9,282 bases of DNA from Pseudomonadota bacterium (GTDB lineage: Bacteria > Pseudomonadota > Alphaproteobacteria > Rhizobiales > Hyphomicrobiaceae). The stretch spans positions 1-9,282 of the forward strand of contig JAKAXS010000084.1 in assembly GCA_021816505.1 (NCBI GenBank). The letters run 5' to 3'. A program made the translations under genes and the position numbers. The notes beneath the pieces are model-generated. The model worked only from the letters and a program-made list of their open reading frames with translations. It made no database searches and was not told where the DNA came from. Shown piece by piece: positions 6,813 through 9,282 of the stretch (its first letter is position 1; each line of letters begins with the position of its first letter).

Positions 6813-7019
6813 ATGAAACTCAGCGCCAGAAACATCCTCGCCGGCAAGATTATCGAGGTGAAGAAGGGCGCGACCACCGCGCACGTTCGGATCGCCGTCG
6901 GTGACGCGGTGATCACGTCGTCGATCACCAATGAAGCCGTCGACGAGCTTGGTTTGAAGGCGGGAATGTCAGCCTCCGCCGTCATCAAGTCGTCTGATGT
7001 CATGATCGCGGTGGACTAA
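6813..7019 (+). CDS. mop: molbindin (Mop/TOBE domain molybdate-binding protein)
   Basis: A 68-residue protein that is a single TOBE (Mop) domain and matches the length of classical molbindins such as clostridial Mop. It starts MKLSARNILAGKIIEVKKG, continues with VITSSITNEAVDELGLKAG and ends AVIKSSDVMIAVD; SARN, TSSIT and IKSSDVM are the family signature and contain the backbone and Ser/Lys contacts used for oxyanion binding at subunit interfaces. Known molbindins assemble into cytoplasmic hexamers that bind several molybdate or tungstate ions, storing or buffering them. There is a strong ribosome site, GGAGG at 6801-6805, seven bases before ATG. It sits 58 bp after the receptor and 3 bp before the secreted protein gene, so it is probably in the same operon, presumably under the ModE-like operator. 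Confidence 0.93.
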   Translation: MKLSARNILAGKIIEVKKGATTAHVRIAVGDAVITSSITNEAVDELGLKAGMSASAVIKSSDVMIAVD

Positions 7020-7022
7020 ACC

Positions 7023-7541
7023 ATGATTGCATTGCGCGCGGCGATAACGATGGCCGTTCTCCTGCAAGCGGCAGCGCCCCTCTCCGCCGCGGGAACAGGC
7101 GGGTGCGAAAGCTTCGAATTTCCACTCGCCGCTGAACTCGAATGGATGCGCCGCGAAACAGCCACGCCCGTGGCGGCCGGCGCCACGCTCCGCGCGCCTC
7201 CGGCCGAAGCGATGACCGTCACGCTGCTTCCGATGGCCGTTGTGACTTTTCCCGTCCCGCCCGAAGGAAGGAAAGGCGAAGACGCGACGTTACACGGCGC
7301 TGTCATTCAATTCGAGAGCATCGCCGCGCCTGGGCTCTATCAGATCGCGCTTTCGCACAAGGGTTGGATCGATGCCGTGCAAGACGGCGTTACGGTGAAG
7401 TCCACCGCGCACACCGGCAAATCTGATTGCGAGGGCTTGCGAAAGGCGATCCGCTTCGAGTTGAAGTCCGGTCCACTGACCGTGCAACTGAGTAGCGTAC
7501 ACGCGCCGCAGGTCCGGCTTACGGTTCGCAAGGTCGACTGA
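7023..7541 (+). CDS. secreted (periplasmic) protein of unknown function, mop operon
   Basis: A 172-residue protein whose ATG lies three bases after the mop stop codon, indicating translational coupling. A signal peptide is clear (MIALRAAITMAVLLQAAAPLSAA, cut near residue 23). The mature protein has a segment ELEWMRRETATPVAAGATLRAP, then alternating hydrophobic strands suggesting a beta sandwich: PGLYQIALSHKGWIDAVQDG (103-122), TVKSTAHTGKSDC, IRFELKSGPLTVQLSS and PQVRLTVRK. C28 and C136 could form a disulfide. H91, H112, H130 and H160 are candidate ligands, but no known metal motif is present. It is not a ModA-type binding protein: too short and without that fold's motifs. Position suggests a periplasmic accessory of the receptor, for example ligand handling; this is inference. 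Confidence 0.75.
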   Translation: MIALRAAITMAVLLQAAAPLSAAGTGGCESFEFPLAAELEWMRRETATPVAAGATLRAPPAEAMTVTLLPMAVVTFPVPPEGRKGEDATLHGAVIQFESIAAPGLYQIALSHKGWIDAVQDGVTVKSTAHTGKSDCEGLRKAIRFELKSGPLTVQLSSVHAPQVRLTVRKVD

Positions 7542-7557
7542 CCTCTGCCGGTTCTTC

Positions 7558-7577
7558 CCGTGGCTCTGCTGCCACGG
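7558..7577 (+). terminator. hairpin downstream of the receptor-mop operon
   Basis: CCGTGGC (7558-7564) and GCCACGG (7571-7577) form a perfect seven-base stem with a six-base loop, 16 bases after the last stop codon of the operon. The following sequence (CTCCGCTCCCATTTCG) has only a short T-run, so termination may be partial. Position fits the end of the transcript, separating it from the cobalamin-riboswitch leader that starts near 7640. Confidence 0.45.
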
Positions 7578-7639
7578 CTCCGCTCCCATTTCGCTCGTGC
7601 CGCATTGACTCGACCGCCCCTTCGCTTCCTTATGAGCGC

Positions 7640-7806
7640 GACGGTTCCACTCGTTTGGATCAAAAGGGAACGCGGTGCGGGGAAACCCAATGCCGCGGCT
7701 GCCCCCGCAACTGTAAGCGGTGTGATTGTCGCCATATAGCCACTGGAACTCGGGTTCCGGGAAGGCGGCGACAGTCAACACACTGTGAGCCAGGAGACCT
7801 GCCGTC
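7640..7806 (+). ncRNA. cobalamin (B12) riboswitch aptamer
   Basis: All main conserved blocks of the cobalamin riboswitch are present in order: AAAAGGGAA (7662-7670), GGTG (7674-7677), CCCCCGCAACTGTAAGCGG (7702-7720), the B12 box GCCACTGG (7739-7746), GGGAAGGCGG (7759-7768) and GAGCCAGGAGACCTGCC (7787-7803). A closing P1 stem can form between GACGGT (7640-7645) and GCCGTC (7801-7806). The RNA binds adenosylcobalamin or a related corrinoid and normally switches off the downstream gene. Here the next gene is a TonB-dependent receptor on the same strand, as expected for corrinoid-controlled outer-membrane uptake. Confidence 0.96.
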
Positions 7807-7938
7807 AGCCGTGGTCACACGCGAGCACGTTTCAGGCGGGGTGTCCTGATCGTAGCCGAACCGGATGCCCGTTAAACGGCGACTGGGGAGACTTCGTTCG
7901 CGGTGACGTGCCACAGCATGTTGACCCGAGATCTCCTT
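7807..7938 (+). promoter_or_regulatory. riboswitch expression platform and leader of the second receptor
   Basis: These 132 bases separate the B12 aptamer from the receptor start and should hold the switching element. No long T-tract is visible, which argues against transcription termination and for control of ribosome access. The only Shine-Dalgarno-like bases before ATG 7939 are GAG (7928-7930), embedded in the palindrome GAGATCTC (7928-7935), so they may be accessible only in one RNA conformation. A small stem CCGT/ACGG lies near 7869-7879. The exact alternative pairing is not resolved by eye. Confidence 0.5.
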
Positions 7939-9282
7939 ATGCAGTCATCCCTCTCGTTGGGCGCGCGTAGCGCGTTCCGTTCCGCTATTTTCGCTCTCGT
8001 CTCGTCCTCTCCTCTTGCGCTGTCGACCGCACTGGCCCAACAGGCAGCCGAACCTGCTGCGACGCTCGATCCCATCACGGTCGAGGGGCAGCAGGCAAAG
8101 CAGAAGAAGAAGGCCGCAAAGGCGGGCAACAAGGCGAAAGCGAAAGCAACCGCCAAGGCGTCGGCCGAGCCTGCTCCTGTTGCCGCCACGGAGGCCGCTT
8201 CCGGAGCCGGCGGCACGCCCGGCGATGCCACGAAGCCGGGCCTAAATCTCGACGTGCCCACCAAAACCGGGAGCCGTCTCGGCCTGACGCCGCTGCAGAC
8301 TCCCGCGTCAGTCGAGGTCATTCCCGGCCAGACGTTGCGCGAACGCGGCCAGACCAATTCCATCGACGCCGTAACGCAGAATGCTACCGGTTTCACCTCG
8401 CAAGCATCCCCCGGCAACGGCGGCACGGGTCTCGCCACGCGCGGCTTCGCCGGTCACGGTTCGGTCATGCAGCTCTACGACGGCACGCGTATGCCGGTTG
8501 GCAATGGCACGGTCTCGTTCCCCTACGACACGTGGTCCGCCGAACGCATCGAGGTTCTGCGCGGCCCGGCATCGGTGCTGTACGGCGAAGGAGCCATCGG
8601 TGGCGTGATTAATGTCGTGCCGAAGAAGCCAACCGATTTCTTCGTCAATGAAGCCGAGATCGGCATCGATACATTCGGCAAAAGACGTTTCGGCCTCGGC
8701 TCGGGCGGCCCAATCTCCGACACGGTTTCCTACCGTTTCGACGCAAGTGGTCACAAATCCGAGGGCTGGCTGGACAGCGAAGGCGACTTCGAAGCACTCA
8801 ATCTGTCGGGTGCACTGAGCTGGAGGGCGTCGCGAGATCTGCGCTTCACGGTTTCACACGACTACGCAGACCAGTCGCCACTGCGCTACTGGGGCACGCC
8901 GCTGATCAACGGCCGCATTCAGGATCGGCTTCGTGACGAAAACTTCAACGTCCGCGACAGCAAGGTCAATTATCGGGACGCCTGGACGCAATTCAAAACC
9001 GAATGGGATCCCACTGAGTGGCTGTCGCTGCGCAACGTAGCCTACCGCATCACGGCGGACCGTCACTGGCCAAACGTGCAATCACACAGCCATGTGCCGC
9101 CCACGGGTCTCCTCAGCCGGACCGACTCACTCGAGATCATTCACGATCATGAGCAGTACGGCAATCGCTTCGACGCCACGTTCCGAACAGCGCTCGGCGG
9201 CGACATGAAGAACGAGTTCGTCGCCGGCTTCGACATCAATCGCACCAAATACGGCCGCGACCACAACTTCACCTTCCCCGAT
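7939..9282 (+). CDS. TonB-dependent receptor under B12 riboswitch control (3' truncated by window end)
   Basis: The frame is open from ATG 7939 to the last base (448 codons), so the C-terminal part of the barrel lies outside. Residues 1-33 look like a signal peptide (cut near STALA/QQA). DPITVEG (44-50) is a clear TonB box. Residues 51-101 form a Lys/Ala- then Ala/Gly-rich linker. The plug (about 102-231) has TPASVEVIPGQTLRERG, LATRGFAGHGSVMQLYDG, RIEVLRGPASVLYGEGAIGG and INVVPKKP; barrel strands follow. Plug wording resembles siderophore-type receptors more than classical BtuB, but the cobalamin riboswitch strongly suggests import of cobalamin, another corrinoid or a cobalt chelate across the outer membrane. 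An in-frame ATG at 7918 (adding MLTRDLL) is an alternative start; 7939 is preferred because GAG lies eight bases before it and it gives the more usual signal peptide. Not named btuB because the match is by regulation only. Confidence 0.88.
   Translation, partial: MQSSLSLGARSAFRSAIFALVSSSPLALSTALAQQAAEPAATLDPITVEGQQAKQKKKAAKAGNKAKAKATAKASAEPAPVAATEAASGAGGTPGDATKPGLNLDVPTKTGSRLGLTPLQTPASVEVIPGQTLRERGQTNSIDAVTQNATGFTSQASPGNGGTGLATRGFAGHGSVMQLYDGTRMPVGNGTVSFPYDTWSAERIEVLRGPASVLYGEGAIGGVINVVPKKPTDFFVNEAEIGIDTFGKRRFGLGSGGPISDTVSYRFDASGHKSEGWLDSEGDFEALNLSGALSWRASRDLRFTVSHDYADQSPLRYWGTPLINGRIQDRLRDENFNVRDSKVNYRDAWTQFKTEWDPTEWLSLRNVAYRITADRHWPNVQSHSHVPPTGLLSRTDSLEIIHDHEQYGNRFDATFRTALGGDMKNEFVAGFDINRTKYGRDHNFTFPD

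Noticed and set aside
6182..7003. 273-codon open frame on the - strand covering the receptor end and mop
   Set aside because: It overlaps two well-supported genes, lacks domain-like sequence and has no convincing upstream signals.
7655..7849. Small coding frame within the riboswitch
   Set aside because: The bases are fully accounted for by conserved cobalamin aptamer blocks; the frame is incidental.
8308..8754. 148-codon open frame on the - strand opposite the second receptor
   Set aside because: It is a shadow of the receptor plug coding region, which continues uninterrupted on the + strand.
7939..9282. Naming the second receptor btuB
   Set aside because: The riboswitch suggests a corrinoid role, but the plug motifs are not distinctively BtuB and the C-terminal barrel is outside the window.

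Overview
This window is GC-rich chromosomal DNA with dense genes on both strands. Codon use, the protein families and the small secreted and membrane proteins suggest an alphaproteobacterium, perhaps of the Hyphomicrobiales (Hyphomicrobium-like). That placement is inference: there is no rRNA or other phylogenetic marker. I see no tRNA, insertion sequence, prophage gene, CRISPR array or origin.

Layout. Positions 1-1452 (+) hold the 3' end of a DUF4846 gene, a small secreted protein of unknown function and a YrbL-like (PF10707) kinase-fold protein behind a plausible sigma-70 promoter. Positions 1488-3593 (-) hold a YciI/DGPF-domain protein, a YegS/BmrU-type lipid (diacylglycerol) kinase and a five-helix membrane protein. 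A 254-bp divergent region follows, then a small inner-membrane protein (3848-4195, +).

The most interesting part is 4279-7541 (+). A 24-bp operator with two perfect 10-bp arms (CGATATGTCC and GGACATATCG) has the layout of the ModE molybdate-repressor box, CG-N-TAT...ATA-N-CG. It lies just upstream of an 805-residue TonB-dependent outer-membrane receptor. The receptor is followed by a 68-residue molbindin (Mop/TOBE, binds molybdate or tungstate) and, three bases later, a secreted 172-residue protein of unknown function. A ModE-like operator and a Mop gene flanking one receptor suggest a TonB-dependent outer-membrane uptake system for molybdenum or tungsten (oxyanion or chelate). I do not know of an experimentally characterised example.

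From 7640 to the window end, a canonical cobalamin riboswitch (7640-7806) precedes a second TonB-dependent receptor, which runs off the edge. Its plug looks more like a siderophore-type receptor than classical BtuB, so it is probably an outer-membrane importer for cobalamin, another corrinoid or a cobalt chelate. Two energised outer-membrane importers, one apparently controlled by a molybdate-responsive repressor and one by a B12-sensing RNA, thus lie side by side: a small trace-metal and cofactor acquisition island.
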